From Diphasiastrum complanatum (Eukaryota; Streptophyta; Lycopodiopsida; Lycopodiales; Lycopodiaceae), in the NCBI GenBank assembly GCA_029204225.1, contig CM055093.1, positions 30,701,777-30,765,776 of the forward strand: a DNA stretch of 64,000 bases, read 5' to 3'. This document shows positions 45,283 through 56,467 of the stretch, in pieces. Position 1 is the stretch's first letter; the number at the start of each line of letters is the position of its first letter. Position numbers and translations under genes: made by a program. The notes under the pieces were generated by a model. That model searched no databases. It was not told where the DNA came from and saw only the letters and a program-made list of their open reading frames with translations.

Positions 45283-45967
45283 CAAGTCTGTGCTAAAGCT
45301 AGTTGAAGGCAGTGTGAGATATTTCAACTAGTTTGATCAATATTGAGTCAAATGCTACATTTGTTTATTTGGCAATTGAGGGCTAATTTCATATTAGACC
45401 TAGAAATCTACTTTTTATAGTCATATTAGTCTAAATGAATTTGAATTTATTCATTTTTAGATTTGGGGGGAAAGATAGAAAGTCGAGCTACTAGTAGATT
45501 CAAATTTCAATAAGGTTCATGGAATGTTAGGGTTATATAATTTTGGAGAGAAACCAAAATTTTGAATATTCATGGATCTATTATATAGAGATGTACACAT
45601 GTGGGAGAAGGCTGATCTTCCACCTCCCTTAACTCATTCATGCTTATACATGGTTCTCTTGGGTTCTACTATCCATTTGGTGCACTCTACTTGTGATATC
45701 TTGCAATTTTATGTGTAGAATGATTTGCTATTTCTATTTTCGAATCTAGACATGTGAAATACAATAGGTTAATGTTGTTGTATAGAAAATAGCTTCTATT
45801 TATGTTTTGATTCATGTTTGATCAAGTTCTATTAGATTTAGCATTCTATTTTGTGTGTAGATGCTGATTTTTCTACATTGGCAAGATTGGTAAATTCTTG
45901 TTTTTGTAACCAAAGATCTATAAATGATTTGTTCTATAGATGATGAATTGATTCCAAATCTTTCACA
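45283..45967 (+). repeat. A-like copia 3' LTR with internal end, plus orientation
   Basis: AAGTCTGTGCTAAAGCTAGT at 45283-45302 matches the last internal bases of element A (complement of 10349-10378). The LTR TGTGAGATATT...AAATCTTTCACA (45313-45967, 655 bp) aligns along its length with the A LTR but is much more diverged. No internal coding region remains. The right end abuts LTR D with no target duplication visible. Confidence 0.75.
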
Positions 45968-46779
45968 AGATCTAGGTTCATATTGAGATCTCACACGTGT
46001 GGATCCTGTTCCCACGTGTTAAAGGAAGTAGAATATGTACTTGTATATAGTTAGATTCATTTTAGATAAATCTATACAAGTGTGAACTTGACTTTTGACT
46101 AGAATCTAAGAAAAAGTCATTTTGGTCAATTTTCTTGTAATTAGCATGGCACTTCCATGTGAATGAGTAAATGCTCCCACATGTCAAGATGTTATTCACA
46201 CATGTGGATCTGGATGTACTTGGTAAGATGTACATATTCTCCTAGATACTATTTTATAGGAAAGTTTCCTATTTTTGTGGAGACTAGCATTTGGATTCTA
46301 GCTAGTAGGATAAGTCAACTTTGATCTATGGGAATATCTTGCTCCTATTGGTGGATCTACATGATGTGGCACTCCCCACACATGTGAAGACCTGTTGGAC
46401 CAGTATATAGGTCATTCTTGTACTTGATCTATAAAGAGATCACCAATTCTGATGAAAAGTTGATAAGACATTTCCATACTATGCAGTTTGCTTGATATTG
46501 CCACATTAGAATTGTGATTTTATGCTTGAAAATCCTATCATATGTTATTGTACTTTTCTCTTTGGTGACAGTCCATACAATGATTGTTTTCCACATGTGT
46601 GAGGCCGCCCTTGATAGATTTTTGCTATTACATTCATTGATCTTGCTAAATTATTAATGATTTGCTTCTAGATCAAGATCTAGTCAATAGAACTTGATGA
46701 ATCCTTTGATTTGGTAATCAATACCTCTTGTAGATTTATTAGTACAATCAATCATTGTCCTAAATATAGAAAATGAACA
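45968..46779 (+). repeat. Element D 5' LTR (left end truncated or obscured)
   Basis: The right end GAAAATGAACA adjoins a primer site. Motifs CACACGTGTGGATCCTG, CACATGTGAAG and CCACATGTGTGAGG occur; part of the left matches LTR B (CTGTTCCCACGTGT..., GTACTTGT). The start coincides with the end of the A-like LTR, so its true first bases are not seen. Confidence 0.65.
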
Positions 46780-46790
46780 TGGTATCAGAT
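46780..46790 (+). other. Element D primer-binding site
   Basis: TGGTATCAGAT, a variant of the tRNA-iMet primer site. The leader continues to 47384. Confidence 0.8.
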
Positions 46791-47384
46791 CTTGGTACAA
46801 GAGGAATGTAATAATCCATTAAACATTTGAAAATCATTATTAAATTACTGTTTTTGATCTAATCTTGTGTGGGCAAGCTCTAAGAGAGTGATAGCTTCAA
46901 TTTTTTTGGTCCAAATCGATTTTTGGGCTGCAAGTGTACTGTCCACATGTTTTAGGCCATACAACAGTTGTCAAAACAAGCTCCATAATTGTTTTTGGTC
47001 CTAAATCTTGCATACTAGTCCAAATTTCATGCTTTTTGGTGTATTGTCTAGATCTAGGTTCAATCTATCAAATGCTAATGATCAAGTAGAGGTTTGAATC
47101 ATTGAAGCATTTCATTTGAAGCATTAGATTAGATCATTAAAGCTGATTTGTTCAAATCTTAAGAGTGTGAAGGGATATCAAGCAAAAAGGTGCTAGAATA
47201 AATTTTTGAGAGTGTTTTGCTAGGAATTTTGAGTGGATCTATTACACCATCATTCAAGCTTGGGCTAGTTTGATAGGGACAAGACTAGAAGATTCTTAGT
47301 AAACTAGAAGTCTATCTTAGATCATTCATATTCAGAGATCTTTGTGCATTTCAAAGAGCAAACCATTCATAATGCCTTAAGGCC

Positions 47385-48430
47385 ATGGGTGGATTTTTGT
47401 TAGAATCTTGTGAGAGACTAACATCCACAAATTATTCCATATGGAAAGTGAGGATGGAATCACTATTTGTGATCCATGACCTCTATGATATTGTTCTTGG
47501 AGTTGAGGAAGAACCTCAAGGATCTCAAGAACAATTGAAATACAAGAAGAGGGCTAGATTAGCCTTGCATTGCTTAAAGATGAATGTAAGCAATGACGTC
47601 TTGAAAGAGGTAGCTTTTTGTGCCTCATCCAAAGAGGCTTGGGATTCACTAAAGAACATTTATGAATCCAACAACACCTCTAGAGTACTCATGCTAAGGA
47701 ATCAAGTACTCCAAAGCATGAAGGAAAATGGAGAAAGTGGACAAGAATATGTCCTAAGAATCAAATCTTTAAACAAAGAATTGGGCTCAATTGGAGACAA
47801 AATCCAAGATAAAGAACTAGTACAAGTCATGTTGAATGGACTTGGTAATGAGTTCACCAATCTTGTTCAAACATTTGCCATCCAATACCAACTTCCAACC
47901 ACTGACAAGCTACGTAATGTACTTGTGGCTGAGGAGAGTAGGATTGTACACCTCAAAGCTAGGATGGGGTCTATGTCACTACAAGGTGGTGATGAAAAAG
48001 CAAATTTCACATCCAAAGGCAAAAAGAAGTCCCAACCATTCAAACACCAAGGCAAGGAGGTCGGGGTCAAGGATGGTGGATCTACCTCCAAAGGGAAGAA
48101 CAAGAACAAAGACAAGCTAAAGTGTTTCTATTGTGGAAGAAAGGACACTTTGCTTTTTAATGTTTTAAAAAAGAAGAATGCAAAAGTGAATGAAGATCAA
48201 GGCAGCCTTGCACAAGAGGAGGAGGAAGAGGATGATTTCAACACACCCTTGATGGTAGTAGCATCAAATCAAACATCAAGCAAAGAGACATGGTGGATGG
48301 ATAGTGGAGCAAGTTCCCACATGTCATTGAACAAGCATTTTTTTATCTACTTTACTTTATTGTAATGATTCTGAGAAATCTACCTACACTTCTAGTGATC
48401 AAGAATGTAAAATGGATAGTATTGAAACTA
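47385..48430 (+). pseudogene. Element D gag and protease start
   Basis: 326-codon frame starting MGGFLLESCERL, then TNYSIWKVRMESLF, UBN2 (LNGLGNEFTNLVQTFA), basic tract, and a damaged knuckle CFYCGRKDTLLFNV in which the His and last Cys are lost. Then comes protease active site WWMDSGASSHM at the end. After the stop at 48365, sequence continues in another frame (NDSEKSTYTSSDQECKMD) to about 48430, where it switches to gypsy RNase H. It is closest to element C Gag among those here (shared ALHC(V/L)KMNVSND, NTSRVLMLRNQ(I/V)LQSM). The rest of pol and the 3' LTR are missing. Confidence 0.88.
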
Positions 48431-48433
48431 TTC

Positions 48434-49390
48434 AGAGAAGAATTATTCAGCAACAGAATGTGAAACATTAGCCATGATTTTTTTTGTTCAGAAATTTCAT
48501 CACTACCTCATGTAAACGCACTTTGCATTTTATACGGATCATCAGCCGTTACTTTACTTGATAAACAAGACATGCAATACTGGACGTATTGCAAGATGGT
48601 TATTGTTATTGACTGAATTTGACTTTTGAATTGTGGTTCAAAAAGGAAAGCAACATTATCTAGTCGATCACGTTTCACAAATCGAATCCGCACCAGTTAA
48701 TACTAAAGTGGATGATGAATTACCAGATGCTGCATTGTTCTATGTAGAAGCAGTACCTGAGTGGGCATCAGATATTGTTGAGTACTCGATGTTAGGACAA
48801 CCGAATGACTCTTTGACAAAAGTACAAAAGAGACAATCGATTCATAAGGCTCAACCTTATCAATTGATTGTAGGACAATTGTATCGTCGTGGATCAGACA
48901 ATATTCTACAAAGATGTGTTTTACCACATGAAGTACCAGATGTTTTTACATGATGGCATGGGCGGAGGACACTTCTCTACAGATATTACTGTTCGCAAAC
49001 TTTTGCAATCAGGTTGTTGGTGGCCTACACTTCATAAGAATTCAGACATGTGATATTTGCCAATGAGCACGATGGCCTACTCGACAGAATTATGAACCCT
49101 TGCATCCGGTTTTATCACAAGCACCGTTTGAAAAATGGGGACTGGATTGTGTTGGTCCTATTCATCTTGCCGCACAAGGATCTCAGGCCAGATACATTAT
49201 CGTAGCAACTGATTATATGACCAAGTGGGTTGAAGCCAAAGCTGTCAAAGTTGCTGATGCAAAATCTGTGGCCAAGTTTCTCTATGAAAATATTATAATA
49301 AGATTTGGATGTCCGATTGAGATTGTCATTGATCGGGGTACACACTTTGTTAATCAAACAATAAAGTATTTACTGGAAGATTTTTTTGTT
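48434..49390 (+). pseudogene. Gypsy E-family pol fragment: RNase H end and integrase
   Basis: Starts abruptly in RNase H (YSATECETLAMIFFVQKFHHYL), then ARWLLLLTEFDF, a linker (PVNTKVDDELPDAALFYVEAVPEWASDI), zinc region and integrase core (LSQAPFEKWGLDCVGPI, TDYMTKWVEAKAVKVADAK, IVIDRGTHFVNQTIKYLLEDFF). It ends before the catalytic Glu, exactly where copia F sequence begins. The plus orientation is opposite to E. Across 48838-48880 it lacks any insertion, so it shows the pre-insertion state of element C's target. No LTR on either side. Confidence 0.88.
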
Positions 49391-50950
49391 ATCCAAAACA
49401 CTTCCTTTGTTGTTGTAGTGAGTGCCTTGTACTCAGCTTCACATGATGAGAGTGATACAGTATCTTGCTTTTTGGAAAGCCAAGATATCAAGTTTCCTCC
49501 AAGATATACGACATAAGGACTTGTAGATTTTTGATCTACTCTATCACTTGCAAAATCTGAGTCAGAATAACCAATAATAGAAAGATCTTCACTTTTATAC
49601 AATAAACCAAAATCAAAAGTTGAAGATATATATCGAAGCACTCTCTTGGCCATTTTCCAATGATAGATAGTAGGATTTTGCATAGCCTGGCTCAACTTAT
49701 GAACACTAAAGCTTATGTCAAGTCTAGTTATTGTGAGCCAAATTAAGGAGCCTATAAGACTTCTAAAAAGTGTGATGTCCACAAAGGATCTTTCATCACC
49801 TTTGTTAGAGTCCTTTACATTTTGCTCCATAGGTGTTTCTACACTCTTACAATTCAACATATTGAACTTCTTTAACATTGAAAGAGCATACTTCGATTGA
49901 CATACAAAAGCTTTATCTTTAAGAAAGTCAATCTCTAATCCTAGAATATAGTGAATTTTTCCAAGATCTTGCATCTTGAACTCTTTTCCAAGTGCAATCT
50001 TGGTTTCCTCAACTAACTTGATACTACTTCCTGTCAGAATGATATCATCAACATAAATAAGAAGAATGACAATATCTTTATCAAAAAACTTGACATATAA
50101 GCAAGGATCATAGTTACTAAGATTAAATCCTAGTGACTCAAGAAAGGTGTTAAGTCGAGAATACCATGACCTTGGAGCTTGCTTCAATCCATATAAACTT
50201 TTGAAGAGCAAGCAAACTTTTTCTTTGTCATGGATGAACCCAATGGGCTGATCCATATAAATCTCTTCTTCTACATACCCATTTAGAAATGCATTAGAGA
50301 AATCTAGTTGAAGAACTTGCCAATTGAAAAAACAAGCAAGAGAAATTATGATTCTAATTGATACCATCTTTGCAACTGGGACAAAGGTCTCCTCATAATC
50401 AAGTCCATAAACTTGAGCAAAACCTTTAGCACGAAGCCTAGCCTTGTACTTGTTGATTGTGCCATCTTGATTATACTTGACTCGAAAAACCCACTTGCAA
50501 CCAATGGTGTGCTTGTTGGATAGAAGATCCACAGGCTCCCATGTCTTATTGGAAATCAAAGCATCATATTCCTCCTTCATGGCAAGGTACCATTCCTTCG
50601 AGTTGAGTGCATCATATACATCCTTCGACTCCTCATGAGAAATAAAATAAGCACAATTAGTGGAGTTGATTTCCACTTGCTTGCCTCTATCTTCATAGGT
50701 AAGCCTTTTAGGCTCGGATTTTTCTCTTTGAGATCTCCTTGGTGAAAAGATTCGAGGTGACTCCTCAATTCTCAGCCCCATCTCTCCATGATAGTCTTCA
50801 AGGGTGATGATTGGAGTATCTTTGTGAGAATCTTTGAACTCGGCCTTCTCAAGAATGTATTTTGATCTATATGGAATATAACATCCCTACTCTCAATTGT
50901 AGTTGAGGTAGAGGGAACATAGATTTTGTAAGCTTTCTTGTTGGATGTCA
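49391..50950 (-). pseudogene. Copia F pol: linker, reverse transcriptase, partial RNase H
   Basis: Minus-strand reading from the right: KKAYKIYVPSTSTTIESRDVIF linker (about 50950-50880), a frame change, then the 475-codon frame 50781-49354. It holds RRSQREKSEPKRLTYED, EWYLAMKEEYDALISNKTW, GCKWVFRVKYNQDG, YEETFVPVAKMVSI, LDFSNAFLNGYVEEEIYMDQ, SLYGLKQAPRSW, the catalytic LIYVDDIILTG and RNase H GYSDSDFASD, VSLSSCEAEYKAL. It breaks off after KEVFWI, where the gypsy fragment begins, so the last RNase H Asp and the 3' LTR are missing. Of all RT genes here this is the least interrupted. Confidence 0.9.
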
Positions 50951-50954
50951 ATCA

Positions 50955-51470
50955 TTTGAAGATTTTGAGCAAAGTTCTTAGTAGAAATCGATTATATTTT
51001 AGTTGTCAGCTGTTTATTTAGGGCTACAGTTGCTTTTGGTTTTTATGACCATGATAGTTTACCACAAAGGCCTAGTATTTTTGGATTCCTAAATTGCTAC
51101 TTTGTTGTCCTCACAATCAATTGCGAGTGTTGTACATGCTAACAGCAGAATAGAAAGGAAATTCTTTGATTGCTTTTCCATTTCATAGGGGAAGAAGTTG
51201 TGACAAATGTCATCTTTCATGGGTCTCAATTTCAGGAATTTTAGGTTGTCACAGATAGCTCAGTTTTCAACAGATTGTAGCAATCATTTTCATAACAAAA
51301 TCTTTGTAGCACTGAACGAACGCCTCTAAGTCAGAATCCATGCTAGATGCGGCGCTTTCTACCTCCTCGGTTGTTACCCGACTAATATTAGAGGCAGGTA
51401 ACAACCGAGGAGGTAGAAAGCGCCGTGTCTAGCATGGAGAATAAGCACAAGAAAACGAGTCTCTTTATTC
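50955..51470. other. Unidentified insert replacing the middle of copia F integrase
   Basis: Minus-strand integrase reading runs to ...HEDCEGEGIK at about 51475 and the post-integrase linker resumes near 50950. The ~520 bp between them shows no integrase and no copia similarity. It contains the long hairpin at 51337-51438. No LTR, terminal inverted repeat or target duplication was found at its edges, and about 150 codons of integrase are missing, so it is a replacement rather than a simple insertion. Confidence 0.6.
51337..51438. repeat. 42-bp inverted repeat (hairpin) with 18-nt loop
   Basis: The left arm 51337-51378 and right arm 51397-51438 are complementary at 40 of 42 positions. The two mismatches are T-G and G-T, so transcribed RNA could pair along all 42. 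The loop (51379-51396) contains the small palindrome CTAATATTAG. The stem is GC-richer than the surroundings (GGCGCTTTCTACCTCCTCGG). Confidence 0.95.
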
Positions 51471-51474
51471 CTTC

Positions 51475-52887
51475 ACCTTCACAGTCTTCATGAAACTTGT
51501 TCAAGATGTATTCACCTCCTCCATCACATCTTAAAGTTTTAACTTTGATAGAAAACTGTTTCTCAACATAAGCTTTTAAGATTAGGAAGTGATCAAAACT
51601 TTATTGCCTTTGAAGAAAGTAGATACAACCAAGTATATCTAGTAAAGTCATCAATAAAGGTGACAAAACATGTTGCACCACCAATACTTTTAGAAGAGAA
51701 AAAATGTACATCTGAGTGTATAAGCTCCAAAGGATGAGTAGTCTTTATAAAGACTTATGATATGGCTTTCTGTGTGACTTTGCAATGGCACAAATGGAAT
51801 GTTGCCAATTCCTTCTATTGGGCACTCATGATCATTAGCTGTGTAAATAGATCTTTTGAGTCCTTTGAAAGGTAAGATTGAGTCAAATGACTCCTTTGAA
51901 CAACACATATGTGAAGAAGCTCCACTGTCTATGTACCAAGCTCCATCTTTCTTGAAAGGTGATGAAGAAAAACTGGACACCATGAGTGATCCTTCTCCAT
52001 CACTTGCAACAGAATCTTCTTCAATCTCTTTGGAGAGATTAGCTTTCTTGAGTTGGTTTTTATTCTTGAAGCAATTAGAGACATAGTGCCCCTTCTTGCC
52101 ACAGAAGAAACACTTCACTTTCTTCTTTTTGGTCTTTGAGTTAGAAGGATGAGATGTATCATCCTCTTCACCATCTTTGTCTCGATCTTTGGCTTTGTCT
52201 TTGTTGGATGCTTGAGAGAACCCGGTTCTTACTCCTTCTTTTCTTCTTGCCTTTGACAAAGAGGGCTTTGTCACTTCCACCATGCTCGAGTTTGTTCATC
52301 CTGGAGAGTTTATAGCTTTGTCTAGATTCTTCATAAATAAGAATTCCTTGAAGAGTTTCTAGATTAGGAAACTTCTCTTTAATAGCAAAAGACTGAACAA
52401 GATTATCATAGCCATTTCTCAAGCCATTCAGTATGACATGAACTAGCTCATCTTGGTTAATAGTAACACCAACATAGGAAAGCTCTCTATGTAAATCTTT
52501 AACTCTCAGAACATAGTTAGATGCACTCTCTTCACTTCTTTGGAAACTTTGAAAAATCTGATTCCTAAGAGTGAGTATTCTAGAAGTATTCTTTGCTTCA
52601 TAGATGGTATTTAGTGCATCCCAAGCTTCTTTGGCTGTAGTGAAAGATCCTATCTCTCTCAGAATTTCATTAGATACATTCATCTTAATGAAATGTAGAG
52701 CCATTCTAGCTCTTTTCTTATACTTAAGAATTTCAGCTTGTGCTTGAGGCTCCCCCTCAACACCAAGCACAATATCCATAACATCCTGGAGTATCAAAAT
52801 AGACTCCATTCTGAACTTCCAAATTGAGTAATTAGAAGTGTTTAGTCTTTCACTGGCTTCTAGAAGATATCCTCCCTGAGATGCCAT
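51475..52887 (-). pseudogene. Copia F gag, protease and integrase start
   Basis: MASQGGYLLEASERL begins at 52887, then SNYSIWKFRMESIL, UBN2 (LNGLRNGYDNLVQSFA), and a frame change near 52200. The 52283-51690 frame follows with basic stretch, intact knuckle CFFCGKKGHYVSNC and protease site WYIDSGASSHM. Near 51790 the protease-integrase linker jumps to the integrase after its HH-CC region (QSHTESHI ~ AKSHRKPYH), so an internal deletion removed the zinc region. Integrase then continues (FVTFIDDFTRYTWLYLL; TLRCDGGGEYI with Asn replaced by Gly next to the second Asp) to about 51475, where the unidentified insert begins. Confidence 0.87.
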
Positions 52888-53640
52888 TTTAGTGAAGACT
52901 TCTTAGTTATTGGACTGAGATATGTATGAGCTTGTTCCAATTAGTCTTAAAGCTGCTGCTCTCTTTCACTATAGGTATTTTCAAGGGGTACTACCTTCCT
53001 ATGTGAAACACTTGCAACTTTATTTGAGATGACTCTCAAATATTCCAAAAAACAAGTTATCTAGATCAGACACACAAAGTGGATTGAGACACTTTGGCTA
53101 GTTTGAATCCTACTTTTGGCACGTGTGAAATGCTTCAAAAGAAAACACAATTGACTCTCAGAAGGCTCAAAAGGTGTTCATTACTTCAAACTCAGTCATG
53201 ATCTTCAGTTTCTTGTGTAGGATGCTCAAAACAATGGATTCAGAACAAAGCAAGATTGAATCGAATCAAAATGCCTGCCACTTGTATTGTTACTATCCCT
53301 ATCGTATTTGAGAGCTTATAACTCTTGCTAGACATGCAAGATTGATTTGGTTTCAATTTCTATAAAAAGTATAGATTATAAGCTTTCCATCAAGCTATAA
53401 GACTGCTATCTTTGGATCTATAAGCAAGGAGAACAAAGGGACTGAAAATCTCTGATTTTCACACGTGCGGAATTCCAGAATTCCGTACTACCACATTTCA
53501 GGTTTTAAAATTCAGTTCCAATCCGATTTGATCCAAATACACTTTCGGGAAAGGTGAGAAAAATGCAGAACTACTTTTTTGCTTGATTTAGCTCTCAATT
53601 TCTTGTACAATCAGAGATGTTAGCATGCAAAGCTTAATTT

Positions 53641-53652
53641 GGCTCTGATACA
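53641..53652 (-). other. Copia F primer-binding site, one base short
   Basis: Minus strand TGTATCAGAGCC next to LTR bases; the usual TGGTATCAGAGCC lacks one G. The leader spans 52888-53640 and includes CACACGTGCGG and CACGTGTG motifs. Confidence 0.75.
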
Positions 53653-54440
53653 TGACAAAATTTCCAAAATTCACACGTGTGGGGAATGTCCACAAGTATG
53701 ATGGATCTAATTAAGCTTTGTGATTAGCACAGTAACCTGATTCTAGATTGTTTAGCAAGATCTAGTTCGGAAGAAATGGCTTAACCACAATCTAGCATGC
53801 TAAGGAACTAAATATGATAGCAATGAATCAATAATGAGCAAAAGTACAAGATATCAGTGTATAAGCATTAGCTTCAACACGAGTTAGAGAGAGAAAGATA
53901 GAGAGATAACAAGCAAAATAGTTTAGATCCAAAATGGCATGAGGTAGCTACAAAACTTTGGTTCTTCATCATTGATTGTGAGAAGAGATACACATATTTA
54001 TGGAGTTTGAGGTTGCTCGAGGTAGAACCACATCCACTCATTCCAAAATGACATCTAAAGTGACATCTAGAGTCTATGTGACATTTGTCACTTGCCATGC
54101 ATGGAATTCTACCAACTTTTTACAAGTGTGCTAGTTCTAGCTAACAAAGTACAAATCATCATGCATGTGTCCATTACACTTTCTGCATGCCTTGCATGTC
54201 ACTATGGATCACTTACAATTAATGCATGTGAATTGCCACGAGTTTCTACAAGCATGACTTTGCCAATTCTATGTCTACAAACTATATGCAAGTTGTATTC
54301 TTCAATCTAGACATTACATAACCATGTGCTCGAGTTCTATGTAGGCCAAACTTGGCATTTTGCATTTATGAGCTACATACTTGCATGGTACAACATTTGT
54401 AGCAAGCCAAGAAATCAATATGGATTGTTTTTCCAATTTT
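53653..54440 (-). repeat. Copia F 5' LTR (outer end approximate)
   Basis: On the plus strand it starts TGACAAAATTTCC next to the primer site and carries CACACGTGTGGGG at about 53672-53684. A minus-strand TATA-like CCATAAATATG lies near 53993-54003. No partner LTR remains because F's 3' end is lost, so the outer boundary is a guess. Confidence 0.55.
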
Positions 54441-54454
54441 AACACCAAAAACAA

Positions 54455-54620
54455 CACATTATAAAAGTACCAAAAACACCATAAAAGTATAATCCAGAAA
54501 TACCAAAAAGTACCAAAAAAACAATATGAAGACTATTAAAAGCTCCAAAGGTTTCATTATAATGACCACAACATGTTCATAAGCTTCAAAAGAACAAAAA
54601 GTACCAATCAAAAAAAGGAA
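54455..54620. repeat. Short GTACCAAAA-type repeat array
   Basis: AAAAGTACCAAAAACACC and AAAAAGTACCAAAAAAAC phrases recur. Same motif as the larger array at 55530-56460, on the other side of the hypothetical gene. Confidence 0.8.
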
Positions 54621-54686
54621 GACTACCAAAAATTTACCTCCTCCTCTATAACCTCCCTTCCGAGGGACTGAGCATCCGTTTGCACT

Positions 54687-55476
54687 TCAACTTTTTCTTA
54701 GCATGTGCCTGGTTAGAATGAGCTCATCATCCACTTCTTTTATCTCCTCTTCATTGGGAGGAGTGTGTGTCCGCAGCTCAACAAGGTGCTTTTCGAGCTC
54801 ATAAATCTCGTCCTTGATTACTTGGATGACTGTGTTTTCACCCTGCCTGACCAGTAGTTTTTCCTTCTTCTTCTGAATGTTGTCCTTCAATTCCGACAGC
54901 CTTGCAAGCATCCACTTTGGTCTTTCTATGACTCTCTGATTCATCGCCTCCACCTCATGCACATATCTTGGAGAGGACAGAGCAGCGTGGGACACACTGT
55001 CCTCATCTTTGAACTTGCTGGAGTGCTCTCTCTTGCCTCCAATTGCGGCGTAGCCCTACTCCGATTTTTCAGTTTTTCTGTAGGCCATCCTTCTTGCTGT
55101 TGCACATTGCAATCACATTCTCACCAAATCTTGCCCATGCTATCTTGTGATAGGCAGGGTCCAATTTGGCAGCCTTGCAACGCTCAAAGGCATAACATTT
55201 GGTGAATCTGGTTGTGATTTCATCGCAGGATGGAGGAGCCTGGTACACCTTGTGGAGCAACAGACGACAGTCATCCACAAATTGTGGATATAGTTGGTTA
55301 AGATATATCTTAACATTTTTTTTGTATCCCAGCCTGAAGACCGTTAGCCATTGACTGTCTGGCAGATCAGTGTCTAGCAAATCTTTTGCCAGTGTGCCCT
55401 CTAGGCTCAAGCCATACTCTTCATGAAGCTCGTCGGTTGAGTAGCAGAACTTTCGCAGGATCGGGTACTCATCCAT
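54687..55476 (-). pseudogene. Hypothetical gene with coiled-coil C-terminus, frame broken; family unknown
   Basis: I do not recognise it. The 55476-55069 frame (135 codons) starts MDEYPILRKFCYSTDELHEE and is rich in acidic and aromatic residues (SQWLTVFRLGYKKNVKIYL, PQFVDDCRLLLHKVY, KIAWARFGENVIAMC). It stops at 55069. A second frame, 54995-54687 and open further upstream to about 55049, gives HEVEAMNQRVIERPKWMLARL, then a charged helical stretch with a clear coiled-coil look (KDNIQKKKEKLL, IYELEKHLVELR). The two frames need a frame change, and a TAG lies between them, so this is either a pseudogene or a gene with an intron. Codon content and GC differ from the retrotransposons, and no Gag or pol motif is seen. 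It could be a host gene or a captured fragment. Confidence 0.45.
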
Positions 55477-55529
55477 TTTGTTTTTTCTTGCAAAAATAGA
55501 GTGTTAATTTTAACACAAACTGTTCACTG

Positions 55530-56460
55530 TAAATCCTCACATAGAAAGTACCAAATAACCAAATAAAGTACCAAAAGAAGCTATACTTCCAAATTAAGTA
55601 CCACAAACAGTTTTTTATATTTCCAAGTTATGTAAAGAACCTACTAAAGTACTAAAATAAGTACCAAAAGTTCCAAAAGTACTAAATTAAAGACCAAAAG
55701 CAACTGATTACTACAATAATATCAAAAGTACCAAAGTACCAAAGTATCAGAAGTACCAAAGTACCAAAAGTACCAAAAGCAACCAAAGTACCAAAAGCAA
55801 CCAAAGTACCAAAAGTAGGAAAAGTACCAAAATCAGTAAAAGTACCAGGTTAAGTACTACTTAAGTACTAGAAGCAGCTAAAGTACCAATTTTAGTACCA
55901 AACGCAAATAAAGTACCTATCTAATTAAGTACCAAAATAAGATAAAGTACCAAAGTACAGAACTAAGTACCTAACCAAGTACCAAAAGCAGCAAAGTACT
56001 ACTTAAGTACCAAAAGCAGCTAAAATACCACCCTAAACCCTACAAGCAAATAAAGTACCAAGGTAAGTAACTACCAAAATCAGAAAAAGTACCACTAGAG
56101 CTACCAAATTAAGTACCAAAAGTAACTAAAGTACTACTTAAGTACCAAAATCAGCTAAAGTACCAAAGTACCAGCTAAGTAGCAAAGTACTAGTTAAGTA
56201 CCAAATCCATCTAAAGTACCAAATAAATAACCAAAAGCAGCTAATTTCCACCACAATATCAAAAGTACCAAAAGCAGCTAAAGTACCAAGTTAAGTATCA
56301 ACAACAACTAAAGTACAAAATTAAGTACCAATTTAAATACCAAAATTAGCTAAAGTAGCCGATTAAGACCTAAAACTAGCTATACTTGCAAATTAAGAAC
56401 CAAAAGCAACTAATTACTACCATAATACTAAAAGTGCTAAAAGTAATAAAATTCATTACA
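55530..56460. repeat. Degenerate array of GTACCAAAAGCA-type repeats
   Basis: More than fifty GTACCAAA / AAGTACC words over 930 bp, in irregular units of roughly 10-20 bases (AAGTACCAAAAGCAGCTA is common). All units are in one orientation. It has no coding capacity. It lies upstream of the hypothetical gene (minus sense), filling the space between it and the short frame at 56468-56674. Confidence 0.93.
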
Positions 56461-56467
56461 GACAAAA

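Noticed and set aside
51379-51396. TAATATTA in a hairpin loop, similar to the origin motif of geminiviruses
   Set aside because: The last base differs from the conserved nonanucleotide, the stem is far longer than in those viruses, and no Rep-like gene or other viral sequence is near. The resemblance is kept only as a description.
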